Under the pieces are notes generated by a model. That model ran no database searches and had not been told where the DNA came from. It saw only the letters and a program-made list of their open reading frames with translations. A stretch of 64,000 bases of DNA from Ypsolopha sequella (taxonomy: Eukaryota; Arthropoda; Insecta; Lepidoptera; Ypsolophidae): assembly GCA_934047225.1 (NCBI GenBank), contig OW203997.1:3892417-3956416 (forward strand). Reading direction: 5' to 3'. Each line of letters starts with the position of its first letter. Position 1 is the stretch's first letter. The position numbers and the translations under genes are program-made. Positions 46,080-58,310 of the stretch are shown here, piece by piece.

Positions 46080-46560
46080 CGGTGATGCTGGCGTGTGCGC
46101 AAAAATTGCGAAAGCATAAAACTTCTATCTACTTCCGTAGAAAATCCCTTGTAAAATCACTCGAAATCTGCCGTAGCAAATTTTTTCGCACTTGCCAGAA
46201 TTGCCGTCCAGAGAGCCAATTATGTATCTTTAGTTGCCAACTGGACTGTGTAGCTATCATAAAAAACATAGATATACTATCGAAATACGATTGTCTAAGG
46301 ATATATTCGCAATTGAAGTGACTTCACAGTTCAATACTCACTAAAAAGCAATTTTGATAGTTTAATTTTTAACTATGTTTCTGATAATAGGCACCCAGTT
46401 GGGTTGGCAACCAAAGATACAGGATAGAAGGGCAGGACGGCGATTCTGGCGCGTGCGCAAAAATTGCGAAAGCTGAAAAATCAATCATTCAAAATCAAAA
46501 ATCCCTTGCAAAATCACTCGAAATCTGCCGTAGAAAATTTTTTCGCACTTGCCAGGTACT
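46080..46560 (+). repeat. Direct repeat pair 'gcgcaaaaattgcgaaagc'
   Basis: 46085-46205 and 46444-46556 share 'gtgcgcaaaaattgcgaaag', 'aaaatcactcgaaatctgcc' and 'ttttttcgcacttgcca'. 'ttgccaactggac'-type sequence follows and recurs at 47670 inside the hAT-like element. Confidence 0.6.
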
Positions 46561-46614
46561 TCCTCGTTTATGGCTGTATCAAAAATACCGAAAGAATTGT
46601 TTATAAATTCTTTA

Positions 46615-46800
46615 CAAAGACTGGTGACGCAGCAGCGTCACTGGTGCGAGGGTTCCAGCACCGCGCTCACCAACCCGCCTGCCCAACGTGTGTGAGTATG
46701 GGCAATTCTTCCAGGATACCGCCGGGAGTGGCAAAGTCTTGGAAAGGCTTATGTCCAGCAGTGGACGAACTAGGCTGATAGATGGATGGATGGATGATGA
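46615..46800 (+). mobile_element. Non-LTR 3' fragment, copy 4
   Basis: It begins 'aaagactggtgacgcagcag' and ends 'gacgaactaggctgatagat' with an ATGG tail. It abuts the second direct repeat. Confidence 0.68.
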
Positions 46801-47351
46801 CATACAAATCAAAATATTGTTTGTTTGGAGATCTACGATAAAAATATCCGACAGTAGTTTTCGGAATTTTCAGTATTTCATTCGGTACCTTTGGTAGTTT
46901 TAGTATATTTATTAGCACAGAAGTTTGCGGTAGATTAGTATTTAAAGCAGTAACATTCATAAATTGAACATCCTCATTTTTTATTTAGTTTCCGGAGCTT
47001 TTATTACGACCTCTTTGAAATGTGCGAAATGTAAATGCAATTTGAATGTCATTTCAGTCGATATTTTATACACCAACACACATCGAGCTGCTAATTTCGC
47101 GTTACTAAGCGTCTTAACATCTTGTAATCATATAAAGAAAGTTTATTACTTACGTTTAGTTCTTAAATTTATGAAATTGAAAACATTTTTCACGAAATTG
47201 AAAATGTGTTTTTAATTCAGATTTGATGATATGGGCATTTTTTTCATGTTTTATTTTTAATTTCCTGCGATTATTGTATCAATTACAAGTTCTACCTTGG
47301 CGCCTTTACTGTTGTTTTGTCTACTGCGTATAGTATTTCATTACTTTAAAC

Positions 47352-47775
47352 CAGGGATCTCCAAACAACAGCCCGCGGGCCAACACCGGCCCGCAAGCAC
47401 AAACAATCTGGCCCACGGTCTCTGGCCGGACGTAGCTCGCTATAGTTTCACAAACTTATAATAATAACGTAATGCTATTTACTATTTATGAAATATCAAA
47501 ACTCACAACCGATATAGAAACGTGATCATGCGTATTTGTCTGAAAGTAGCATTAATATCGGCATGTTATTACAACCCCATTTCAAGGTGCACAGAAGATG
47601 CTTCGGCTAACTCCGTCGCAATGGTTTTAATGACACTTGCCCGAAGTACGGACCTAGTTCTAGGCACCTAGTCCAGTTGGCAACTAAAGATACAGAATAG
47701 AGGGGCAGGTCTTGGCCCTTGAGACTATTGGGGGAATCATTACGGCCCTTATCCTAACATGTTTGGAGACCCCTG
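47352..47775. mobile_element. hAT-like non-autonomous element with 8-bp TSD
   Basis: The ends cagggatctccaaac / gtttggagacccctg are imperfect inverted repeats, flanked by exact CTTTAAAC at 47344-47351 and 47776-47783. The interior contains 'gcccgcgggcca ... ccggcccgca'. Confidence 0.85.
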
Positions 47776-48153
47776 CTTTAAACCAATGCAATGATGTTAC
47801 GTGATCTAGCTTTCACTCTGCTTATCTATATTGTCAATCACCAATCAGGCATTTTTTTAAGCTCCTTATACATTTAATCCATTGAAATGTCTTTGCCAAT
47901 AAAATTATCATTGGATCACATTAGAATATCTCTGGAATAGAAGAGCTACTTTGTTGCACGGTTTGTTTGGTGGTGGTTGCAGAGGCAAAATATGTAGATC
48001 TATATGTCCCACCCAACTAACAAAACTGAGAAATACATGAGCGATAGAGCGTAAGCCGTTAAGTATTGATGAAATACGAACTGGCTTTATATCCGGATAT
48101 ATTCCCGCTATACCTTCGCTATATGTCCATTTGGGCACAAATTAAGCGGCATT

Positions 48154-48500
48154 CGTCAATACAAGAGGGTTACAATAGCGATTCATACACACCGAGGGGC
48201 TTGAAAAGCGATACAAGAGCGATTTATACGTCATTCGGGGTCCACTAACTACCTTTAATTTCTATTTGCGATTTCGTCAATATAAGAGGGTTACAATAGC
48301 GATTTATACCCACTGAGGAGTCCAAAACGCAATACAAGAGCGATTTATACGTCATTGGGAGTCCACTAACTACCTTGTATTTCTATTTGCGATTTCGTCA
48401 ATACAAGAGGGTTACAATAGCGATTTATACCCACTGAGGAGTCTAAAAAACGATACAAGAGCGAATTATACGTCTTCCTTGAATTTCTATTTGCGATTTG
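48154..48500 (+). repeat. 121-bp minisatellite, about 2.9 copies
   Basis: Units start at 48154, 48275 and 48396 with 'cgtcaatacaagagggttac'. Each contains a second 'atacaagagcgatttatacg' half-match and ends 'tttctatttgcgattt'. Confidence 0.85.
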
Positions 48501-49255
48501 AGTCATGTTCCATCTCTTTTTTTCCTTGAAATGTTTAATTTGCGAACTCTTTCATTTTAAAACTTAACCTAAAATGGTGTAAGATACAAATAAAGTGAAC
48601 GATATGCGACGCAAATAAATTGGATGTTATTTTTTCCATGGTATAGTATTATGTGTGTTGTGAGTGAAATTTCCTTACGAAGATAATTTTACTGGTATTC
48701 TATATATAGTTTTCCACTTCGTTTTTAATACGCCTTCCTAATAATGTGAAAGAAGATTGAAAATTAGAGAAATGTGCAAAGAGGTTAGGTTAGATATTTC
48801 GTTTATTTTCTAAATTATCGGCTGCAACTGCAGCAATGTAGTACTCCTTCATTCTTTTTAAAAATTCTTTCATTCTTTGTCGTCAATATCTGTAACGAAA
48901 CGATAATTTCGATGAAAAAATTCAACAAAATAAAAATAACAATGGCGGAATATTTCTTAGGAGTATGTAACTTCTCTGAGCATTTCATACGTCGTTAGAA
49001 CGTAGAAAGTAGGTGAGTAAGTTTTGGAGCGATATGATAGCGGTGTATAAAGCCAAATCATGGCCTTGATAGCAATCGATCATAAAATTTTAGGGTACGG
49101 TAGCAAATATATAATGGTTTAGAATGAAATACACTGTAAAAGCTTTTAATGTTTTTTGTTTTATAAATATAAATAATAGGTACTGATAGACATGATAATT
49201 TAAATATAAATACTGTTATCTCATCTATATATTTCGGGTAGGTGTCGGTTATATT

Positions 49256-49884
49256 ACGTATCCTATCGTACCGTACTTTAGTACCGTACCGTATCGTACC
49301 GTACCGTATCGTATCATACCGTACTTCTTCGTACCGTACCGTACCGTACCGTACCATGTCGTATAGTATCGTAACATGTCGTACCGTATCGTACCGTACC
49401 GTACCGTACCGTATCCGTACCGTACCGTACTTCTTTGTACCGTACCGTATCGTATCATATCGTACCGTATCGTACCGTACCGTACCGTACCGTACCGTAC
49501 CGTACTTCTTCGTACCGTACCGTACCGTACCGTACTTCTTCGTACCGTACCGTACCATACCGTATCCGTACCGTACCGTACTTCTTCGTACCGTACCGTA
49601 CCATGTCGTATCGTATCGTATCATATCGTACCGTGCCGTACCGTACCATACCGAACCGTACCAAACCGTATCTTATCGTACCGTATCGTATCGTATCGTA
49701 TCGTACCGTACCAAACCGTACCGTACCGTACCGTACCGTACTGTATCGTATCGTATCGTATCGTATCGTATCGTATCGTACCGTATCGTATCGTATCGTA
49801 TCGTATCGTATCGTATCGTACCGTATCGTATCGTATCATATCGTATCGTACCGTATCGTACCGTATAGTATCGTATCGTATCGT

Positions 49885-49886
<2 letters not shown>
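49256..49886 (+). repeat. CGTAC/CGTAT pentanucleotide array
   Basis: About 630 bp of CGTAY units with periodic 'cttctt' interruptions. The first half is mostly CGTAC, the last ~150 bp almost all CGTAT. Neither unit creates a stop in any frame on either strand, so the long ORFs here are artefacts. Confidence 0.95.
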
Positions 49887-49970
<84 letters not shown>

Positions 49971-49986
49971 ATTATTATTATTATTT
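49885..49986 (+). repeat. (ATC)n then (ATT)n microsatellite
   Basis: About 28 ATC units directly continue the pentanucleotide array and turn into ATT near 49970. Confidence 0.95.
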
Positions 49987-51094
49987 TAAATTATTATAAA
50001 TTATTTGAAAAGCTTATTTAACAAAAAACATGAATTTCATTGATAAAGTGTGTACGGAACACTCAAGGCACGAGTCCTACTCGCACCTATACGGCGATGT
50101 CACGTATAATAGAAATATAAATCGCTCTTGTGTCACTGGTCTAAAATGGCAAATTCTAACTGAATTAGGAGAACATAAACTCTAATAGACTCCATTTAAG
50201 CATTATGTAACTCTACGAGAGTATTTAAACTCAACTGTACGTGCTTAATTCTTGTATCGGAGTTAGTAATATCGGATATACGGCTGCCATACATTGGCGT
50301 TATGATTACACTTTTATATTTCCTAAGCATACTATTACTGCCTATTGGAGTTGTAAATCGCTAAAATAGCATTTACTAACTCTTTTCTGCACCTCAAAGC
50401 TTCAACAATTGCTGAGAGCATTAGCTAACGTTTTTCTATGTCTACAAGTAAATTTCACCGCTTTTATAACCCTCTTTTGCGTCCAAGAGGATTTACAGAA
50501 GCGAATAAAGCAGCTTGTGTGTTAGTTGGGCAGCTTACCCCTCTGGGAGACGAGAGCCATCGCGTAAAGTATAACACTTTTAGATTATATAGGTATATCT
50601 ATTGGATAAAGGAGCCAGTTGGTTAGGTTAGAAGCGACCACCATACATAAATATCGTGGCAATTTTTTCATGATAGATAACCCATGCATACCTCTTTCCC
50701 AAAACACGGCGAACCAAATTTTATGTGCAGTATTTTTGAAAGGAGAAGTTAGCATTTCTAATATATTCTGTTTTGTGAATAATTCCTTGTATATTACCCT
50801 TTTAAAATAAATAACCTATTTAGTTTATTTTCAGCAGTAATTCCGCTATTGTTTATAAACAAACCTGTGAACCCGTTAGCTTGTTCTTGTCAATAGTTAA
50901 ATTAAGCTTAGTTAATTAACCGGCCCTTGTCAATTACATAACTTAACCGATTCACACTTAATTAAACTATTTCGACAGTTTTAGTTGATTTTATGGCAAC
51001 CAGTTAAACATTGGAATGTTAAGTCTTGATGACCCTTAAACCAATTTATTATGTTAATTTATTTCAAGAAATTGAGTATTTACAGTTTCGTCGA

Positions 51095-51290
51095 TCATAT
51101 TTGACGGTGTCTGCGCAGTCCTTTCTCCGTTTGACAGATGCAAATCATGCGCCGATCTCACCCGGCCGCGGACCTGTCGCAATGATCTATAGATCATTCA
51201 GTGTACAGAGAGCGATTTATGTGGCGAGCTGCGCAGCAGACTCGCCGACGACAATCGTTAATACAAACCGCTCGAGCTTTGAGCTCGTAA
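51095..51290. promoter_or_regulatory. CpG-rich pocket, candidate promoter / 5' exon
   Basis: This 200-bp patch is far richer in CpG than its AT-rich surroundings (ccgatctcacccggccgcgg, cgctcgagc). On the minus strand it contains a donor-like CCG|GTGAGA near 51162, and TCATTCAGTG (arthropod initiator-like) lies at about 51197 on the plus strand. No start codon is assigned. It could be a distal rols promoter and noncoding exon, or an unrelated gene start. Confidence 0.2.
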
Positions 51291-51299
51291 TGGCTTGAA

Positions 51300-53390
51300 T
51301 TTGTGGAATGAATGGAATTTGTTGGATTTCAAATTATTTTTACAATTCATCATGTTCCTTCAACATAAAAATATAATAAAAGAATGATGAGGCAAAAAAA
51401 TTAAATGCAGTAAATAATAATTTTGCGCAGAAGTGAGCCGTTATGAAAGGTTGAAAAGGTTAGGTATTGTACAAGCTATCCCAGCCTTTTAAAAACCCCT
51501 TTAACACCCTACCTACTATACTATGACTTACACTTTACAGCTTAATTTGAACCCTCTTCCAAGTTACATTAAACCAAACCTCTTTCAATAGTCAATAACC
51601 CTTAGTTACCCCAACGCTTCTTAGGAAAGTTTGATACAGATGTGGAGTGTAAGTTGATAACTATCATATCAAAAACATAATAAAGTATCGTAAAGTCGAT
51701 CGAAACTGTTGTAAACAAAAATGTCAGAAACAGGATTTTTACTGAATTTTGAACTGAATATTCTACATTAACGACGTGGTACAAATAATTCAACTTACAG
51801 TCAATAACTAGAAGGAATGTAGTCAACACTTCAATGTCAACTTTGCGCACAGGTGTGTTTGAATGTGGTTTCAAATCTGTGCGACATATCTAAGAGTGCG
51901 TATTGGTAGGAAAAACTTTATTTCTTTGTACTTTCTATTCGGTTTACATACTCGCTGTCAATTTTATTTTTGAATAATAAATAGAGTTCTTACCTATACA
52001 AATGTTAAGACATTAAGTGTGTATGTATACTGAATGTCTCCCTACGTACTATTTAGTAACAGTAATTAGTGCGAGGTTGTACCCACTTGCAGACGTTTAT
52101 TATTGCAATCAGCATTAAACTGATACCGCTTATAAATTTTAATGCAGAAACCATAAATCATAGAGTAAGGAAGGGGGTGACGTGTTATTAGCATAAAGTT
52201 GCTATTAGGTCTAGCGACGACAATGAGTAGCTTTCTATTGTTAGCTATGAAGCAGAAGTTGTACCATGAGATCAAATTAAAAATGGCAATGATAATAGGA
52301 ATAAGATTTTGGACTACAGTAGAAGAGACTTCACGTATAAAAACGTACGTCATCGGCACGTCAACTACCATAAGATTGTCATAACAGTTACATGTGTTCT
52401 TTAAACTTCAGGCAATAGTACTGCAGGATTTTAGGCCAAAAGAAGACTACGGTTGAGTAAATTGTTAAATACAGCTGCAGGACCTGCTTTTCTGTCAAAT
52501 AATTAATCCGGTATATTAAAAAAGGTACGAGATGAGAGACAACTCAAATATTTTAATAAGGAATTTTAATGTGTAAAGTCTAATGTTTTAAAACCGTAAT
52601 GAGGAAATTGTTTCACAGGACACAAACACAAATTAGCGTCAAAAGAAACACGCGCAAATTCTCAGACAAAAGCCAGGAAGTGCTGCCAACTGTAGAACTC
52701 AACAAGCGTACCAACCTTAAACCATAAAATCTTAGTTAAAAGACCTAAGAGTGCTTGTCCTTTGGTAGAAGGGTAAATAGAAATTGGTGTTATTGTAGTA
52801 AGACATGCGAAAGGCGGGAAAGTGGCCATAGCTCTACAGGAGGTCTGGCTTAGTATGAATAGGGTTGGTCTAATTTTTTATATTTCTGAACTGTATCCTG
52901 ACAATGTTAAACTGGTCCAGTTATGTCTGAAATCTGGAGCAAATGTACATTTCTCAGTAATTTGAGGTCGGCTTAGGTTTTTTCTTCTAGGGTTTTGCAT
53001 TTTATTATATTATTTTAACATATTTATTGGTAGGTAATTTTAATTTAGATTAATTTTAGTGTTATAATGTCATTGAATTTGTTGTTTATGACTAAATTCT
53101 AAAATTGATACTCGAAATAAAAGTAATTAACTATTATATTTAAGTAAAAACTGTTCACCTGAGACTGTGATTGCGGAAATATGTTCAAATATCTTAGATT
53201 GAATAAGTTAACTACAAAAAGTCCGTAAATTTAAAATAAACTAGTGTAAATTTAGTAAATTTAGTAAATCTGTACAAAAATATTAAGAAGTAAAGAAAAG
53301 TTTCGTCAACCCTGACTGATTAACAAACTTACCTTTTCTCTTGCAAAAAGTTCATTTTTAACCTTTACAAATACATACATATACCCACGC
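51300..53390. other. AT-rich DNA, nothing recognised
   Basis: Only short random frames are seen. No clear repeat family or splice-bounded exon was found. Confidence 0.4.
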
Positions 53391-53394
53391 CTGT

Positions 53395-53640
53395 CTCTCA
53401 GGAAGATAGTCAGGGACCACAGGTTTTTGTCTACCACGATCCTGAAACAACTTTCGCCTTTTCCACGTCCATCAATCTAGTCATACAAGCTTTTCTTTTT
53501 TCTTTGCCCTTCTTCGGTATGTTGCCAATTTTGTAAGCTTACGTCATCTATGCTTACGTCGAGCTTTACATTCCACTTGCGCTCATAAATTTTTTTTGTC
53601 ACTCTTCTTTCATTCATCCTCTCTATATTTTCGAACCCAA
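53395..53640 (-). mobile_element. LINE RT 3' fragment (minus)
   Basis: The minus strand reads ENIERMNERRVTKKIYERKW, then drifts out of frame through 'cttgtatgactagattgatg' and 'tgagagacaggcgtgggtat'. It is the same family as 32095-32530; a stub is also seen near 6050-6085. Confidence 0.55.
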
Positions 53641-54473
53641 ATGTATTTTTGTACAAGTAGTTTGCCCTGAACTGTGGACTCGCAGATTGACTCTTACAAC
53701 CCCATATCTTGGCAACCCTTTGATCGATTTGGCTCATGTTCGAATTACAAAAATCTTTTTGTCTCATTTACTTGCCTGCAGAATTTCATGATGTTCCGAT
53801 TAATGATACTCGAGTTATCGTCGGACAAACGTTCATACATACGTACATACATATATAGATACATATAGGTACATACTCGTATAAACGCCGAATTGTTCAA
53901 GTAGACGCGGAGAACTTCGCTCGCTCGTTCAATTATAGACCAAACGATTTAAAGAAAGTAAGTCACAGTCCAAATCGGAACAGACAGGCAGTTGCATAAC
54001 ACCACTGTTGTAGGTAAAGAAATCGATCCCATATCTAAACCTATTCTAGCCCAGAACTATTCCGCAAGGAAACGTCTGAGTCTAGCTAGACCGACAATCA
54101 TTAAAGGGACTGCGCAACGATGAATGGAAATGGATGCATATATGAATATTGAGTGCCAGTCTCGCTTGCACTCTTGGATCGGATGAAAAGTGACTTAAGA
54201 AGAGAATTACTTTTTGAGTTGAAATCAAATGTTTATTATTATTATTTTATACTTACATTAACAATTTTAATTTCTAACTTACATTATTGGGAAACCAAAC
54301 CTAGAAGATTTAATTGTATCAGTCTGGCAGTTTACATTAACAAGTAGGTAGTACATTTATTTATTAGTGCGAAAGAAGCCAAAAAAAAAGCATTTAATTT
54401 TAACGATGTAATTCAGTTAAATTAATAAACCTTTGTTTCCCTAGAAAATGTTTCTTCTTTTACACACTCTTAA

Positions 54474-54945
54474 GAGGCCAGCGGAGCATGCCTAGTTTAT
54501 ACAAACGAAATACCAAAACCATTTGTAAATCGTAAATATTCTTAGGATAGTGTGTATTCCGATAAATTTAAACATGACATATAAGCAATTTAAAATTTTT
54601 AATAGAAAATTATTATTGCATACGGCTTGAACACTCACTATATGCCAACCGTTTCACCGATACCATTTCATTTCGGCATTATCAAGGCGAGTGCCGTTCT
54701 TAGGACGACGACGCGGCGTTCACCATCGTTGTCAACAACAATCACACGTGAGTGTTCAAGGCGTATGTAATAATAATTTTCCATAGAAAGCTTATTTTTC
54801 TCAAATTTCATGTTTAATCAGTGTTCCTATTTATTATATATTTGGGAACCTGGATATTCTGTAAATAATCTTAATAAATACACATTATCTTAAGAATATG
54901 GTTTTGATATTTAGTTTGTATGAACTAGGATTGCTCGCCGGCCTC
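54474..54945. mobile_element. TTAA-flanked foldback A
   Basis: The ends GAGGCCAGCGGAGCATGCC / GAGCAATCC-type GCTCGCCGGCCTC are inverted, with inner inverted 'gaaaattattattgcatacg'. Flanks are TTAA at 54470-54473 and 54946-54949. Confidence 0.7.
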
Positions 54946-54949
54946 TTAA

Positions 54950-55325
54950 GAACCCGCTCCGTATTTTTCGTCCGTTTAATGCGAAGTATTTTTTAAATAT
55001 TTTTCTCATCTTTACCGCGTTTTTGTAAAAACCACCAATTTATATTGGCCGTCTAAATAAAGTCCTAAAATTTATTTGATTGAATTGTTTCTCCTTTGTG
55101 AATTATTTTGGTACTTAGACATTATTTGGAACGGGCTCGTAAGTACCAAAATAATTTGCAAAAGAGAAACAATTAAATCAAATAATTTTAGGCATTCATT
55201 TAAACGGCCAATATGAAATGGTGTATGTCCTTGGTTTTTCCAAAAACATCGCGATAAAGGCCAGAAAAATGTTTAACAAAATGCTTTGCATCAAAACTGT
55301 CGTCGCGTCGTCGCGGACCGGGTTC
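54950..55325. mobile_element. TTAA-flanked foldback B
   Basis: The ends GAACCCGCTCCG / CGGACCGGGTTC are inverted, with a long inner pair ('attgtttctcctttgtg', 'ttttggtactta'). TTAA flanks are 54946-54949 (shared with foldback A) and 55326-55329. Confidence 0.72.
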
Positions 55326-55543
55326 TTAAATCATGATGATTGATGTCATTCACATATTTACATCTTTTTATTCCTTTATAAGAAGTATAGAGTACGTTGA
55401 TTATACAATATAAGATTGTAAAATCCGATATTTTATATTTTCACTATTAAGATTGTAAATTCACGGTAGTTTTTTTCAAAGTTATAAACAAACCTTATTT
55501 AGTGAAATTATAAACTATTGGATTTTACAATGTCACGCTTACA

Positions 55544-55799
55544 TACAAGGTGAATTTGTGAACATCGTCCAAATTGAAAGTAAGTGATCAGCATCATGAA
55601 CCAATAACGATTTCTGTAAAATTAGTACAATGAAATTTCCACTCCCCATAGTGATTTACTCAGGATTGGGAGTGAATTACTATGGGAAGCCGAAATTTCA
55701 TTATACGAATTTCACAAAAATTGTTATCGATTCATAATGCTGATCACTTACCAAGCCTCCAGTATGAATTTGGACGTTGATCAAAAAGTCACCTTGTAG
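55544..55799. mobile_element. Palindromic MITE 'caaggtgactttttgatca', copy 2
   Basis: It is the same family as 10925-11192. The left end has drifted (caaggtgaatttgtgaacatcg) while the right end is conserved. Confidence 0.72.
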
Positions 55800-56264
55800 A
55801 CAACAATGTTATAATTTCATCCTGTTTGTGACTCAACTAATAATCCTATCTTCCAATGTTGAGCTATCGTCATCTCTTGTGCCGGCACCAACTAATCTAC
55901 CACAATCTCCATCCAATTGAGCCGTTGCAAAACCAATTCTATTCCTAATATCTGGAGATTCATTTCTTTCACCAGGTCATCCTGGTCGACTGGTATGCAA
56001 AACGTGCGATATCGTGATCACAGCCAAGACCTCGTCCTGATAACCATCAGGTGCTAATCGGGTCTCCGTCTGATACAGATTAAAGACTTTCACTTTATGG
56101 AACTGAAGCCGATCGTATTATCATATCATGCGCGATCGGATCTCTATGACTTTTAATTTAAATTTGTTAATCTACATATAAAAAGGTTTTGGTGTTCATA
56201 AAAATCATGTTAACATTTCTTGTCTACTTGTTTTAGTGTCGCGAGAATGTTGAATAAACAGTTC

Positions 56265-56600
56265 ATCCATCCATCCATCAGCCTAGTTCGTCCACATAAG
56301 CCTTTCCAGGACTTTGCCACTCCCCGCGGTCATCCTGGATTAATTGCCCATACTCACACAAGCTGGGCAGGTAGGTTGGTGAGCGCAGTGCCGGAACCCT
56401 CGCACCAGTACGCCACTGCCCGTCACCAGTCTGTTCCATATAAGGCTCGGCTATTAGGGATGAATATACCGCCATCCATCGGTCCCAGGCATCGTGGGCC
56501 TCCTGGTTTTTTGCCTGTGAGCTGTCCTCTTACTCTCCCCCGAATCACTTCGAGGGGTCTCCAAGTAAGATAGTGGTACCTCCACAGTCAAGCCTACCAA
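56265..56600 (-). mobile_element. Non-LTR 3' fragment, copy 5 (minus)
   Basis: This is the reverse complement of the 1.7 kb copy, from 'ccatccatccatcagcctag' to 'gtggtacctccacagtcaag'. Confidence 0.7.
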
Positions 56601-57585
56601 CTTGAATATATATATATAAACAGTTATTGCACCGAAAAATCAAAGAACGTGCTTTTATAAAAGTAAGTGATCAAGCTTTTTACGTGGGTGTCTTAAAATG
56701 TGTATGATTTCGACTACACAATGCTCTGAGGCCACAATGGTCGTGAATGATACATGACCTTTTACGATGTCCAGAAAATATCGCCCGCTTATTTTTTATT
56801 TTTTCAAATCCATGCCGTTAAAGAATTCCGAAACTTATCGGAATGATTTTTAAAATTACTTGTTTAGTGGAACTTATTTTGTGGTTATGGAAGCAATATT
56901 TTGAGATAAGGCTTATTCAAATTTAGGCTCTCAACCATCAATATTATGTGGTATAAGTGCACTTGGAACTTTTTTTAAATATCTGCGTTTTTATTCTTTA
57001 GTGAATTTGTAACGATATCGAAATGTAGAGCTTATTTTAAATGATAACAAAATGAAATACTAAATCATCAGACGTATACATAACATAATATAAATATCAG
57101 ACTATATCCGTGCGTAAAGCAATTCGTCTAAGCTTATATCTGTAGTTCTAGTCGTGGAATCAACGCCATCACTTGAGACATAGATTTTATTTTTTTCCAC
57201 AAATATTCGATTTTGGACCAAAAAAACATTTGAACCAAAATTTATACGAAAAGAAAGATCCAAGACACTACTTTCTAACTTTTCAACCAAATAGATATTA
57301 CAGAGTAAATAGGAAGGGAAATCTCGAAGATCCAATTAGACAATAGAACGAGTGTAAGTTAAAGCATCATTAGCAAGTTCACACGGCCCGGCGGCACGAA
57401 CCGCACGAATTACACGACAACTTGAAATGTCACATTCTCACTATTGCTGATACTTTACTACGTGTACTATTGCTAGTGCTTTAGTTAATACACTAGTACT
57501 ATCACAATCAAAATTGTAAAGATTTTCTTTGGATGGACTCTTGCGTTATTTTGAGTTTTTAGTAGGTATCCAGCGGAAGTATAAT

Positions 57586-57852
57586 ATATAAGGTCTTTCA
57601 ATTTAAATTGAAAGTAATTTATGAGGTGATTCAGTGTCGTTAATCCATCACATTCCACTGCAAAGTACTTTTTTTTGCGCAAACTTTTTCTTCACTTGTC
57701 CATACAAACTGAGTGAGCTGATCGGACCACTCTGTACTGAGAAGTGAAAAAAAAGTTTGCGCATAAAATGTACTTTGCAGTGGAATGTGATGTATTAACG
57801 ATACTGAATCACCTCCTAAATTACTTTCCATTTAAATTGAAAGACCTTATAT
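57586..57852. mobile_element. Full palindromic MITE 'ataaggtctttcaattt'
   Basis: The arms tataaggtctttcaatttaa / ttaaattgaaagaccttata have inner inverted 'cattccactgcaaagta' and 'gcgcaaactttttcttcac'. A half copy is at 9291-9380. Confidence 0.78.
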
Positions 57853-58027
57853 TCATACCGTCAAAAAAAATGGTAATCGACGTCGCCTAAACTTGAAGTC
57901 ATGTCAAGTAAATCTCATAGACTCTGATCTGTCATTGTCTATTTCATGATTTGGCAATATGATGCAATTTGTAAAAAAAAATAGCGTCTCTTTTGAAAGA
58001 CTTCCTTGAATTTTTTATATCATTACT

Positions 58028-58310
58028 AAAAAACCGGCCAAGTGCGAGTCGGACTCGCACACGAAGGTTTCCGTACCATTATCTATAAAAACGGCAAAAA
58101 AACATGTCTGCTGTATGGGAGCCCCCTTAAATATTTATTTTATTCTGTTTTTTAGTATTTGTTGTTATAGCGGCAACAGAAATACATCATCTGTGAAAAT
58201 TTCAACTGTGTAACTATCACGGTTCTGAGATACAGCCTGGTGACAGACGGACAGACGGACAGACAGACGGATAGCGAACTCTTAGTAATAGGGTACAGAA
58301 CCCTAAAAAT
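58028..58310 (+). repeat. Dispersed 'gggttccgtacc' element, best copy
   Basis: It starts 'ccggccaagtgcgagtcgga', has the 'acagacggacagacggacag' run and ends 'gggtacagaaccctaaaaat'. It sits directly against the LINE fragment that follows. Confidence 0.75.

Noticed and set aside
48154..48500. CRISPR-like direct repeats
   Set aside because: Units are contiguous 121-bp tandem copies without spacers, in a eukaryotic genome.
49058..49999. Long ORFs (about 180-208 codons) of Tyr-Arg-Thr-Val-Pro type on both strands
   Set aside because: They are the translation of a CGTAC/CGTAT array that contains no stop in any frame; no gene evidence.
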